Translations under genes and position numbers: made by a program
The notes under the pieces: generated by a model
The model's input: the letters and a program-made list of their open reading frames with translations, nothing else
What the model was told of the DNA's origin: nothing
Databases searched by the model: none
NCBI GenBank assembly: GCA_037349105.1
Contig: JAYJMM010000123.1
Coordinates: 4,030,001 to 4,094,000 of the forward strand
DNA from: Limnomonas spitsbergensis
Taxonomy: Eukaryota > Chlorophyta > Chlorophyceae > Chlamydomonadales
DNA: 64,000 nucleotides
Reading direction: 5' to 3'
Shown: positions 30,301 through 41,900 of the stretch, piece after piece
How positions within the stretch are numbered: the stretch's first letter is position 1
How the letters are laid out: every line of letters begins with the position of its first letter

Positions 30301-33300
30301 AAAGGCGCCAACCGGACACTGAAAGCCCCTGTCTGGGGCACTAGTCCGACCCCGTAAGAGACAGACCCCTTGCCGTTAACCAAAGAGGCAAGGACGCACC
30401 TTTTAAACGTCAAAAGGGTTTAGGGTTTAGGGTTTGGCCCACGTAAGCCACTCCTGCACCCTTACCACAAACCATGGTCACCAGACATAGACGTTGTCAC
30501 TCGACATGCAACCCCCAACCCAGCTGGGAATCCGATTACAAAATCCAAAGAGGCAAGGATGCCCCTTTTAATGAGCATGGCCCGTGCGAGCCACTTCCCC
30601 CTAAGTGAGACCCCAGTCACCGAGCATGGACATCACCCAGGCATGCAACCCTTAACCCAGCCCATGCACATTGTCAATCAACCACAATTGTATCACCTTC
30701 ATGGTTTGGCTCAATAGTTGGCTGAATAACAAAAGTGCTTGTGTTTGCGGAGCCGCCTGCCCCCCCCCTCCATGCCCTCATGACATGCAAAGTGGGTCTG
30801 ATGCTAATGCAAGCTATCATCTATGATGCAAATCAACAGACCTTGATATGGAGAATGCACCCCCCCCCCCCAGCCCACACACATTGAGGTTGTCTATCAA
30901 TCTGATGTTGCCGTTCTCATTGATGAAAACGTTCTGGGCGTGCCGGTCGCACTGGCAGGTGATGAGATCGTGTATTGCGGAGCGGATGACCAGCGTCTTG
31001 TTCAGCTTTGTCTGAGGAGTGGGGGTAGGGGTGGGGGGTGGGTGGGGAGGCAAAAATATGACAGCTCTGAGTCCGCCATTTCATCCACATTTGGCGAACA
31101 GTAATAGAACAGAGCACGCAAGCCGACAAAAAGGGGGAGAGGGCAAGGAGTTTGCTACTTTCTCCATAGTTGCAACATACTTGTCAGTCGTTGATCCTTT
31201 GTGCGGGTAGAAACGGGACAGAGCACGGACAATGGCTGTCGCGAGGTTGATCAGACATGAGCACAGCCAGGCAGCAAAAAGTGGCGAGTGCGGTAGTGCG
31301 ATGCAGGAGCGCGATCCACCCTGCTGCATGGGCTGAGCTGCTTCACAAGCATGTTCTCTAGGCCCATAGGTCAATGCATCATCTTTGTAAGCATGTAAGG
31401 GCGACACTGCCAATCCTGCTCAACACAACCCTACCCGGAGCCAGTACCCTATCCGATGCAGGTCCTTTATCCTGAGCCCTAAACCCTAAAGCAGGTCTTG
31501 GAACCCAAGCCCGTGACCCTACCTGAGAGATTCCCTGGATCTAAACACACCAAAATCTACCTGAAGTAGATCTCTACACCACAAACTAGGTCCCAACTCC
31601 TGAACCCTTAGCCTCCCTGAAGCAAATCCCTGAACCCTCCACCCAAACCCTAAAGCCGAACCTACTAAACTGAGTCCTGAAACCCTAGACCCTCAACCTG
31701 AAACCTGAAACCCTTAACCTGAAACCCTAGACACTACCTGTAGCAGGTCCATGATAGTGTCCTCCACAAACGTCTTGCGTGTGATGTAAGACAGCTGGTT
31801 GAGGGAGATACCCTCCGCACGCTGCATCCAGAGCCCATTCCACCAGATGTGGAGGCCGGTGGCTGGATCAATGGCATTCACAGGAGCCACCCACACCTAC
31901 AATTCATGCCGTCAGCGTGGGTGGTAGGCAGCATTTCACCAATGATTTCTCAGTAAAAGCACTGAGATACCATGTGAGAGCCTGCCGTCGGCCCCAAAAT
32001 TCACGACGCTCAGTTGTTTTTGTGCGCTGGAGGTTTTATTCATGGCGCTCTTTCACCGAGTTTGATAGGAGCTATCGGATTTTCTTGGTACCGATCCATT
32101 GCAAAGTCGTACCATGAATCTTGAAAAGAAATAGACACCGGTGGCGTGGAAATCTGAAGAAAAACGTTTCCCAGGCATCTCGAACCTTGAGGAAAAGCTG
32201 AAGCGCCTCTGGGTTGCTCCAGCAGAACCTCAACACTCAACCCTGGCAACTGAAGAGCTACAATGCAGAGCACACCCTAATACCCATGGGGTGCGGGGAG
32301 TCAGGGAGGCCACCACTGAGAAGTGAGGAGCTGATCAGGACAAAACGCAAGCAATCTTAGGCCGGCAGCCCAAACAACAGGGCATACACTGCCTCAGTTA
32401 CCCCCAGGCTGCCTCAGGTACCCCAGGCTGCAGGATAGGATGAGACAGAAGTGGAGCCTTAGTAAGCAAGTGCACTGAAAATAGCACAAAAGGGTGGCAG
32501 GCAAGCCAGCAGCCTTGTCAGGTCCTTATCCACGCATACCAATGCTTCCTTTGGGGGGGGGAGCTATGAGTCAACCATCGACGGGCTGACCACACAAACC
32601 CCCTTGGCTGCCCTTCTCGAACCCCCACAAGCCCTGGGCTCTTGCTCTAAAACCATCCCTGGCTTCAAACCCGTTCTCACCAGGGTTTCTCAGTTCAGGA
32701 TTTGGGCCAAACGGCCGCACAGGATAGCCCTGCCTCTCACCCGTACGGTCGTGTCCATCAGCCCGCACTCCTCCACGACCCGCTGCTGAGCCGCCAAGAA
32801 GCGGTTGGCCCTCTCCTGCAAGCCATCCACAGGGTTGGCGTAGGAGCGCAGGATTGCAGAGTAAACACATATTTCCTGGTACCGAAGCAGAGGTACGATA
32901 TACAGTAGTACTTGTTTTGCTCACAAATGTCATGCCTTGATGTCTTATCATTTCGATTTCTGGGGAGGTATTAATTGATCCAGGTTTTCAAATCCCAATG
33001 GGCAAGGAAAGGCGCACGACTGACAAGAGGGTCTTACGCCTGCAGCCCACTGCGCCGGAGCATGGCAGCAGAGGCAGCCAAGCATAAGCCCCCACCACTT
33101 CAAGTAGACTTCTCAACATGCTTTGCAGGACTGCATAAACAAAAAAGCCTCTTATTGCAAGCATGGCTTCCATGCTAGGAAGCTGCGTCCATGCTCTTAC
33201 ACACTGTTTTTACCAGGCTGCTTAAACCAAACTCCAGCTTCAACTTCGTACGGCTGGCAGTGCTTGGGGCTACATGCCTGCTGCTTGAGCAACCGGCTGC

Positions 33301-34744
33301 AGGCCGGTCAAGGTTTTGACCCAATCGGCGTAGGGGCCGCCACCCGACAGTCTCCCATGGCTGTGCTTACACGCGTTCAAATAAACATGTCCGCAATGGA
33401 GGGGGGGTCGCCAACACAGAATCCATCGAAAGCATGCTTTAAAGTTCACAATCTTGAGGGTTTTAGGGTTAAGTGTGTTTCCCCTAAAATTCAGGAACGT
33501 CATGGCATACGCTCATGAGAGGCCTTGGGAAGCAAGAAAGCCCAGAGGCGTCAGCCGCCGGCAGAAACAGGGCCCTAGTCCTCCCCCATTGGCCTGGGGG
33601 AGGGGGGGGGGAGCTTCCCTTCTGCCTGCCAAAGATGGTTTGATGTGCATTGAACTGAACACTCACCAGAGTTTATTTTAGTACGTGCCTGTGTACGTTC
33701 GGGGGGCCACCGGGCAGCCATTTCTGGGCCGATTAGGACCAAACCTGATCAGCAGGGCTTCCTGCACCAGACCCCCATGGCCGTAGGCCGTGATGTAGCT
33801 GAATTATAGCTGACACACGCTAAAATAATCAGCGCCACTCACCGCCATCGTGTTCTTCTGGCAGTTCCACTGGAAGGTCTTGCGCACTTTGTCGATCGGC
33901 ACACACCACACCTTAATGACGGCCTCGCCACCACCCTGGCTTGCAGGCAGATCTGGAGATCAAAGCACAGAGATTTTATGTGATCGGAGACCCTGATGAG
34001 TGATGACCCTAGACCCTGATGATGCCTTCCTGGCAGATTGTGCGTGTAGCTTAGACGCTCAAGGCTTGGATGGGAGCCGCCGCTAATGTGCAGGCAGACT
34101 GAGCGAACAGTCCCTCAGCTGATGTATGAACTGAATTGAAACATGAAACCCTAATCGCCTGCTAAGCTTCTCAATGGCTTGATGCCCTGCCATGCATGCA
34201 TTGCTGCTGCAAGGAACATATTGCTTAGAGATTTGAAGTGCAGCCGACATGGAACGGGCTATGAGACCGTTGAACGTTGAAGGACAAGGGTGGATGATGA
34301 TACCATGTGACTCTCCAAGCAAGCTTGCGACTCACTAGTTGTGAAGATCCATTCCGGCGAAGCCCCGATCTCGGCATTGAAGTCTTGACCAAAGGCCAAG
34401 ACCGCTTTGAGAGGCCGCAGCTGAATCTCACAACCACGGCATTCCGTGCAATTCGGCAAAAGCTGCTTTGCCTTTATGTCCGTCTCTAGTGGAAAAATCT
34501 TAGAGAAACGCGTGCTGGCGTCGCTTGAAATGGCGTCGACTGACAAGTTGTCTTCTCTTTGTCGCAGAGTCCGCATGGGCTGCTGCATGAGATCCTCATC
34601 ATCAGTCGAAAGCCGTCGTGCTGCCGCTGCAGATGCCTCTACCGCTGCTACTCCATCAGCATCGGCGGTGCACTTCATGCAGAAGTTGCATTCACTGACA
34701 TGGGGCAGAGATCCCTGAATGGGCCCAAGAGGGTGCATGTTCAT
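27351..34744 (-). CDS. Atypical kinase-like protein (DRHAQN catalytic motif), eight exons found
   Basis: Complement of exons 27,351-27,589; 27,945-28,044; 28,601-28,736; 30,881-31,011; 31,738-31,896; 32,741-32,815; 33,843-33,952; 34,336-about 34,744. All seven junctions are in phase with GT/AG sites. N-terminal part has cysteine pairs (CNFCMKC, CTECRGC). Then GGGEAVIKVW (ATP-lysine-like), a helical ERANRF..VVEECG stretch, HIWWNGLWMQRAEGISLNQL, the catalytic-loop-like HDLITCQCDRHAQNVFI, and IRLIDN in the DxG position. C-terminal part (WKKAGARAKRSVNPMVLLDY ... KYPDPGTYDGGTDP stop) is not recognised. D-R-H-x-x-N with a following LIDN suggests a FAM20-like or PI3/4-kinase-like fold rather than a classical protein kinase; substrate unknown. 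The 5' end is probably incomplete. Unlike the other multi-exon genes here, I saw no splice-junction copies in its introns. Confidence 0.7.
27725..27835 (+). repeat. Dispersed hairpin element copies
   Basis: AATCCTGCTAAACCTGTGCC, GTATCATGCTACCATGG and ACAATCCAGCTGAACCTGTT, CCGTGTCGTGCTGATCG repeat the 6,340 element. In an intron of the kinase-like gene. Confidence 0.6.
29095..29240 (+). repeat. Dispersed element A copy
   Basis: AGCTACAGTTCAGCTACACT, GGCCAGCCCTGCTGCTTGGG, CCACTGGCCGGAGGCCGGTC and CAGGTTAGGTGGGAATCGGC follow the element A order. The distal half is truncated. Confidence 0.65.
30151..30353. mobile_element. Foldback element with about 75-bp inverted arms (MITE-like)
   Basis: Left arm GGGGTGGACTAGTGCCCCGA ... 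TTGGCGCCTTAGCACACGGA, AGAATC (30,151-30,227). Right arm starts GATTCTTCGTTGTGCAAAGG and ends GGGGCACTAGTCCGACCCC (30,285-30,353). The arms are near-perfect inverted repeats apart from a few mismatches, around a roughly 55-bp AT-rich centre. No coding capacity. It sits inside an intron of the kinase-like gene; a target-site duplication is not obvious. Confidence 0.8.
30410..30440 (+). repeat. Telomere-like (GGGTTTA)n stretch
   Basis: Three to four perfect GGGTTTA units, one of the cleanest telomere-type stretches in the window. Intronic. Confidence 0.8.
31435..31737 (-). repeat. Telomere-like intron start
   Basis: Dense CCCTAAACCCTGAAACCC-type sequence on the + strand, so the sense (-) strand of the kinase-like gene reads TTTAGGG-like bases directly after the donor at 31,737. 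Confidence 0.7.
33215..33365 (+). repeat. Dispersed element A copy
   Basis: CTCCAGCTTCAACTTCGTAC, GGCTACATGCCTGCTGCTTG, GCAACCGGCTGCAGGCCGGT and AAGGTTTTGACCCAATCGGC. Both ends are diverged. Confidence 0.6.
33690..33825 (-). repeat. Dispersed element A copy, reversed
   Basis: GGGCCGATTAGGACCAAACC, TGATCAGCAGGGCTTCCTGC, GGCCGTAGGCCGTGATGTAG and CTGAATTATAGCTGACAC. Confidence 0.6.
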
Positions 34745-35996
34745 TTGCTGGAGCCATGACCTTGGTTGCCCATGCCAACATGTGCAGGATTGGGCAGCAT
34801 CAGATAGTTGGGTGCGTGGACAGGGAGGTGTGTATCAGCAGCAGCTGCAGTATGAGAGCTGTGTCATGTGGTACCCACTTGTACTATGCAGATCTGCAGC
34901 AAGACCAGGGCCACCATGGCCGGCCGCAGGATGTGAGCCATTCCGCTCATTCTTGCTGCGCCTGTGGCATGTGCTGCCTTGGATCGAATTTGGGGGAATT
35001 AGACTGCCGATTCAAAGATTTACATGACTAAAACTTGCGTGTCGATGAAACGACAGATGTCTCAGCTACAGACGGAGATTTCGAAAAACAGAGCCCGAGT
35101 TTGCGTTACTTTGCGTATCAGTTTAAATTGAGTCTGTAAATGTTACGTGGGAGCAGAAGAGGGCACTCTCTTGGTGCGCCAAATTCAATAGTATACATAG
35201 TAATCGTGAAAGATGACGCTGGCGCTGGCTCTGGCATTGGCCAGCATGCTGGGTGGGTGCGATGGGTGGGGGTACGGTTGCAAACCTGCCATGTTAGTTG
35301 GTTGACAGCAGCTATTGTGTACTGTGTGAAAGCTGAGTCCCTTACGAGATAAGTTTGCTCCGTGGCGGGAAAAAAAACAGACTCCATTAGGCTGTGCAGA
35401 TAATTCATTGAAAGCCCTCTTGTGACCGATGCTCATGGACGCACGACGCCAGTGAACGCCGTGGCGCGCAGATTACTGCCGAAATGTTTTCATGTTTTTC
35501 TAGCCAGAATGGAGCAACCAATGTCAGCAAAAGTATGGCTCAGCCTGCACCAGTTTCCAGGGCCGCCTCTGTGCCTGAGGAATCGTCAGCTCAGGAAGCA
35601 CAGCAGAGGCTGTCTAATGTAAGGCAGACCGGGATTCGGTAGTCCAAATTCTAATTTGGCACTGGCCATGCTTGATATCTCCTAGCTTTCCATTTTTGCT
35701 TTCGTGACCTGCCTATTCTCGGGCTGAGCTGCGCAGCTGTTCACGAGCGCGCCATTCTTCGGCTCTCGCAATGCCGATCTCTGGGCCAACGTTCTAAGAG
35801 CTGCCGACGTTGTAAGCTCTTCGCTACGGTCAGCGCATGTCAGGTGTGTGCCTGCTGGACGCAATTCATGTTTTGCATGTACATTTCTCACACTGGCTGT
35901 GCATGCGCTGTCACAAGGGAACCTTATCCTCATGCACACATGCCCATCAAAATGTTAAGTAGGAGTGATCCTTAGATCCCATGCACCACAGAATGC
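34745..35996. other. Intergenic region between divergent genes
   Basis: Separates the - strand kinase-like gene (5' side) from the + strand TKL kinase, so it probably holds both promoters and any missing first exons. Candidate small + strand frames occur at 34,756-35,031 and 35,422-35,622, but none has recognisable protein. No promoter motif can be called by eye. Confidence 0.35.
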
Positions 35997-38900
35997 ATGG
36001 TCGGACATATCCCATCATCAGATCCCATGCATGCGCACTGTCCGACGCTCGGGCCACACCGGTCTGCGCATATGTTCGGCAGCTCGATCGCCTGCACACC
36101 TCACTGCCCATACAGCATCTTCATCCTCTCCTCGGACAAGAAGCATGTGAAGGCCATTCACAGCAGCAACTCCGCCAGCTTTCGGCACCTGGACGAAAAG
36201 GAGCTCCTCAGCCCCTCCTTCGTCCTGCCGTCTGTGCTCAAGGTTGCGATGGATGCAGTGCCCTTCTACCTTTTGGTGAGTGTCAACTAGATTTTTCAAG
36301 CACGGTATAACGACAGTATAGGTGTAAGCCAAGTTCATGAACATGCACCCTCCCCAGAGGGTTGCACGGAAAAGGTCAATAGGCCCCTCAGCCTCCTCTT
36401 GGTCCTGCCCACTGTGCTTAAGGTCGCATGGGAGGTGGTAAACCTCTAAGTCATGGCGAGGTGGATCCAGGTTATCACATTTTCTCAAGGGGGGAAGAGG
36501 GCTTATGAGCATGCAGCCCTCCGTAGATATGTAAAGAGCGGCAAACATGATACTGGACGCTGATGCCGAGTGGAAGCAAGGGTTTCTCAAGCAGGTTCAT
36601 CAGGAAAATCGGATTCTCCTTGGCATGGAGAAAATACTTGCTTTCTGTACAGTTGATTCGAATTTTCTTCCATCGGAATTAACGTTGTTTAGGGGAATTT
36701 TAGGGGTGAGGTGTTCAGGAAATTACGAAGTGCCGTTACGTCAACGCCAATTTCAGTCGGCCATTTAGATTTTGTGTCCATACTTTGGCCCGAGGGAAGC
36801 AGTGGATGAAGGACTAATTCATACCCATGGGAAGGCAATTTTCATCTACGATATCGTGGAGCCCTGGCGTGGCGAGTGGGAGATACTTTCTCAAGATTTT
36901 TGAGCTGGAAAACCAGGTTTGATGGAGCTTGGCGAGCGGGATCACCAGATTTTCTCAAGCATATGCCAGACGACCAAGATGTTCTCAACTGAATTTCAAT
37001 GCACCTAACATCTGGTCCGCCACTCCTGCCACGCAGCAATCTGCTGGATGCCCAGCCGGAGACTTTTGACCCCTAGCGCTAGCCCTCATTTGCCCCTCTG
37101 CCCCACATGAGGCCCCGGATCCCCAGCCCCCGGCCTCTGCCGTAGGTTTGCCCTGCCAGACCTGCCCCACCCCTGACAGTTACGTCCCTCCTGGCTGCCG
37201 CGCTCACGCATCCCCTGCCGCCCCTCGACTCATCACCAGGTGCCCCAGCCCTCTGCCTCTGCTGTGACCGCGAACCTGCCCGACGACTACCGCGTCCTGC
37301 TGTACGAGGCCAAGTGCGTCAGCTTCACCCATGTACCGCTCATGTTCGGGAGGTCTGTGCTGGGCACGCTGCTCATCGCTCAGACGGCCGCGCCGTCCGC
37401 AGCCGAGCACAGGCAAGGCTTGGGGTTCAGGATTATAGGGTCCCTACCAGTGTTTCTTTTTGGGGGACTCAGCTACGTATCAGCTACAACCCGGCTTCCC
37501 CCCAGAGGCCCCCGGTGTGGCCAGCCATGCTGCTGGGGCTGACGGTCGTAAGGCCGGTCCAGGTATGGTCCCAATCGGGCCTTCAGCGGCCGCGGGGCGG
37601 CCTGCTGATGGTGGCCTCGTAGCTGAAGAAAGAAACACTGGTCCTCACGGGCCCACAGGCAAGGTATGGGAGCCTGATCAATGCACGATATGCAAGGACA
37701 CGGGGCACGCTGCAGTATTTATCATGGTGAGAATCAGACCACCTTGGGGCTGGGCGGTGGGCAGCCACCTCAGGCTGGATGGGAACCAAACCTGGGCGGA
37801 TGGTCGAAGCAGTTGTTGTTCCCGCACCAGCCCCCCCCCCAGCCCGGGCTGTTGGTCACAATTTTGTTGAAGTGTAGCTGAAGCACCCTCAAACAATCAA
37901 TAGGATGCTGTAGCGCCTCCCAGCGGCTCTGTCCTACGAATGGTTTCCTCAGCCCAAGTCGGCCGCAGGCAGTTTTGTTTATTTTAATTGTGATGCATGA
38001 TTTTGTTTATTTAATTGTGATGCATGATTTTGTTTATTTAATTGTGATCAATTTTTTAATTTATTAAATTTGATTGTGCTGCATGATTTCGTTTATTTAG
38101 TTGTGATGCATGTGCGATCCAGCTGGCTGTTATGCCATTTCAGCCTCCATTGCCTATAGTCAGCGTCAGCCCTCCCTCACTCTCCCCTCCCTGCACCTCC
38201 CTTTTTCTGCCTCCCTTCCTTACCTCCTCCGTTTTACACTGATCAGCCTCTCATCAGTAGAGGGGGTGATGTGATGTGATGTGGCCACATCATATGTTAG
38301 TCCCAATGATTGCCCTGGTATGACAAAGCTGGGGCCACACCATTCGGTATACCAGTGGTAATGCTTGCCCTGTTATAACACTTCTGGGGCCACATCATGT
38401 ATTAGTCCCAATGATGACCCGGTCCTCACAAAGCTGTATCCTGCGCCTCCTTGCAGCTGCATGGCCGCTTTCTGGCCCTTCCTGGCCATGTACCTGGCTG
38501 AGGCTAATGCCGCCAGGCTGGTGGACATGGTGGCCACGCTCCAGAACACGACCAGCGTCAATGCTCTCGCGTGGGCGGTGGCTTCGGAGCTGGACACCTG
38601 GTTCGAATGTGAGTGAGGCTGAGAGTTGCGGGTGGACAGCCAGACACTTGGTTTGAAAGTGAGAGACGCTGAGTCGCTGACAGTGGCGTTTAAACAGTTG
38701 AACTCTTGGTTCCAACGTGTCCAACTGTCCACCCGCATCTCAGGGCATCAAGTTGCGGGAATGCCCCCAGTGCTCCGGACCCTGGTTTTTTGGGGGGGTT
38801 GCGAGTCCTCCTTTGGCAGGCCACCCAGGGGCCGATGCAGGCCCGATTGGGCCCAAACCTGGACCGGCCTACAGCTGGTGGCCAAAGACTTGTGGCTGGC

Positions 38901-41900
38901 CACAAATGGGGCCCCCAGTCAGAGGCTGGCATGTACCTGACATTTAGCTGGGTCACGAAGAAAGGAACACCGCTCCCACCATGGGCTGAGCTGTTTCTTT
39001 GTATAGCCGGTAGGCTCTCCTGTTGTTTATGCTTTGCACGAAAAGAGCTCCCGCGCCCAACGCGCAGGGTGTGGAATTATTTTTTCTCGCTTGGGCCACA
39101 GGCCCGGGCGCGGACTGTTAAGTGGAACCTCCTAGACCTTGAGAACCCCAGCGAGTCACTATCCGGTCCCATCTTATTTTTATTGGCTATGAGGCTAACC
39201 TTGCGCATGCCGCCAAAGGCCCGATTGGGACCAAACCTAGTCCGACCTACGCCTGATGGCCAAAGCAGCATGGCTGGCAGCAAACAGGTCCTTTGGCCAG
39301 AGGCCGGAAGGAGGCTGACATGTAGCTGAGTCACGAAATAAGGAACGCTTTTCAGGTGTCTCCAACCCTGTCTAGTCTGTTTCCCCTTACCAACCGCTTT
39401 GTCAGTTTTTGTGAAAGCTTTTCCCGGAAACTGCAAGGTGCTTTCCCCTGAGATGCCGGGTGCAGTCCTCTTTAATTAGGGTGCTCTTAAGCTGCACTAA
39501 CCAGCTTTCACCAAGGTGGTCTGGTGCAGCAAGCCCTGTGGCTTGGGTCACCGGCTGAAGGCCGGTCAACGACTGGCCTCTGGGGCCCAGTAGTCGCGCC
39601 CCAGCGTGACTATTTATCCCCCCTTAGGGTGGCCTGTTGTGCACAAGAAACATAACTTAAGTGCTACAATTGCGGCATCACACCACTAGCAGATCAAATG
39701 TGTGAATCTGTCTCTGGCTCTTCACACATGTGTGTGTTTTTGTTGCTTTGCCTGAATGCAGGGTGCCATACCGATGACACGGAGGCAAGGCTGGTGCTGC
39801 TGAACGAAGGTGAGTGATCGGGCCAGTCTTCTGTACGGCAGCAGTAGGGTTGGAGCATTGCAGCTGGCCTGGTGGTTGTGGCGCCGTTTGTTTCTTCTTT
39901 TGCGTCCTGTCTCCCAGTTCTCTTTTCTCTGTGTCTCAAAGATATCATCCTTCGTCCCCAAAATCGTGTAGCTGTTACAACACCAGCTAGGGGTGTACCC
40001 CATGCCTACCAGCGTTCCATGTCCCAAGGCTCTGGCTTACAGCGTGGATGCCTCGTTGTGTTCCCTGATTAGAAGCTGTACAGGAATAGCTGTGTTGGAC
40101 AGAGGTAGGGGCTTATTAGAAGCTGGGCAGGAATATTTATGTTGGACAGAGCTTGAGGCTGATTAGAAGCTGGGCAGGAAAAGTTATGTTGGACCGAGGT
40201 TGGGGCTGATTGGAAGCTGGGCAGGAAAAGTTATGTTGGACAGAGGTAGGGTCTGATTACAATCTGGGCAGGAATAGTTATGTTGGACGGAGGTAGGGGC
40301 TGATTAGAAGCTGGGCAGGAATAGTTATGTTGGACGGAGGTAGGGGCTGATAAGAAGCTGGGCAGGAACAGTTATGTTGGACGGAGGTAGGGGCTGATTG
40401 GAAGCTGGGCAGGAATAGTTATGTTGGACAGAGGTAGGGGCTGATTAGAAGCTGGGCAGGAAAAGTTATGTTGGACGGAGGTAGGGGCTGATTAGAAGCT
40501 AGGCAGGAATAGTTATGTTTGACGGAGGTAGGGGCTGATTGGAAGCTGGGCAGGAATAGTTATGTTGGACAGAGGTAGGGGCTGATTAGAAGCTGGGCAG
40601 GAATAGTTATGTTGGACGGAGGTAGGGGCTGATTAGAAGCTGGGCAGGAATAGTTATGTTGGACGGAGGTAGGGGCTGATTAGAAGCTGGGCAGGAATAG
40701 TTATGTTGGACGGAGGTAGGGGCTGATTGGAAGCTGGGCAGGAACAGTTATGTTGGACGGAGGTAGGGGCTGATTGGAAGCTGGGCAGGAATAGTTATGT
40801 TGGACAGAGGTAGGGGCTGATTAAAAGCTGGGCAGGAATAGTTATGTTGGACAGAGGTAGGGGCTTATTAAAAGCTGGGCAGAAATAGTTGTGTTGGACG
40901 GAGGTAGGGGCTGATTGGAAGCTGGGCAGGAAAAGCTATGTTGGACAGAGGTAGGGGCTGATTAGAAGCTGGGCAGGAATAGTTATGTTGGACAGAGGTG
41001 GGGGCTGATTAGAAGCTGGGCAGGAATAGTTATGTTGGACAGAGGTAGGGGCTGATTGGAAGCTGGGCAGGAATAGTTGTGTTGGACGGAGGTAGGGGCT
41101 GATTGGAAGCTGGGCAGGAAAAGCTGTGTTGGACAGAGCTAGCTGAAGTGATTTCTTCAACACAAGCTGATGAATCTGAATTTCAATATACATTGGAGTT
41201 GGGTCTCCATCGCCTACTCGCTCTCCAGTTCTTTTTCTATCAAGATCCTGCTACATTTGGCTCGTGGGTCCCACCGCGTCGCTCCCTTCGCACATCCACA
41301 CTCTGTCCCATTCCTCAGTGTCGGCCATTCATTTAGCCTAGCTGCATTACAGCTGCACCTCAGCTACACGGCCTGGCATGTTGCAGCAAGCCCTGATACT
41401 CTGGCAGCTGGCCGCGAGCTGGTCTTTTCGGGGTCCCAGTGGGGGCCAGTGGTGGCTGCCCGTTAGGCCCCTGAAGGCAGCCTGCAGGGCAATGGAAGCA
41501 GAATGCCACACTGCCTGCCAACAGTGACAACTTTAACCACAACAACACAACCGCCTGCCTGCCTTCCTGCCTGCCAATAACAAGAGAACTGACATACACA
41601 AGCTTACCTGCCTGCCCACCCACCTGCCTGCCTGCCTGCCTGCCCGCCTGCCTACCTGCCCACTCACAACCAGAACCACACTGCCATACACCCGCCCGCC
41701 CACCCACCTGCCTGCCTCCCACCAAAACTGCCACATATGCCTGTCAACAAAAACAACAATGCCAGGGCCTACCGTGCCCGCCTGCCAACTATAAGACAAA
41801 CTTGATGACCCTCCACGGCCATCTGCCTGCCTGCTTCCCTGCAGATCGACCCCAGCCCTGGTCCTGCCTGCCTGGCAAGAGCACTGCCACACAATCCCCC

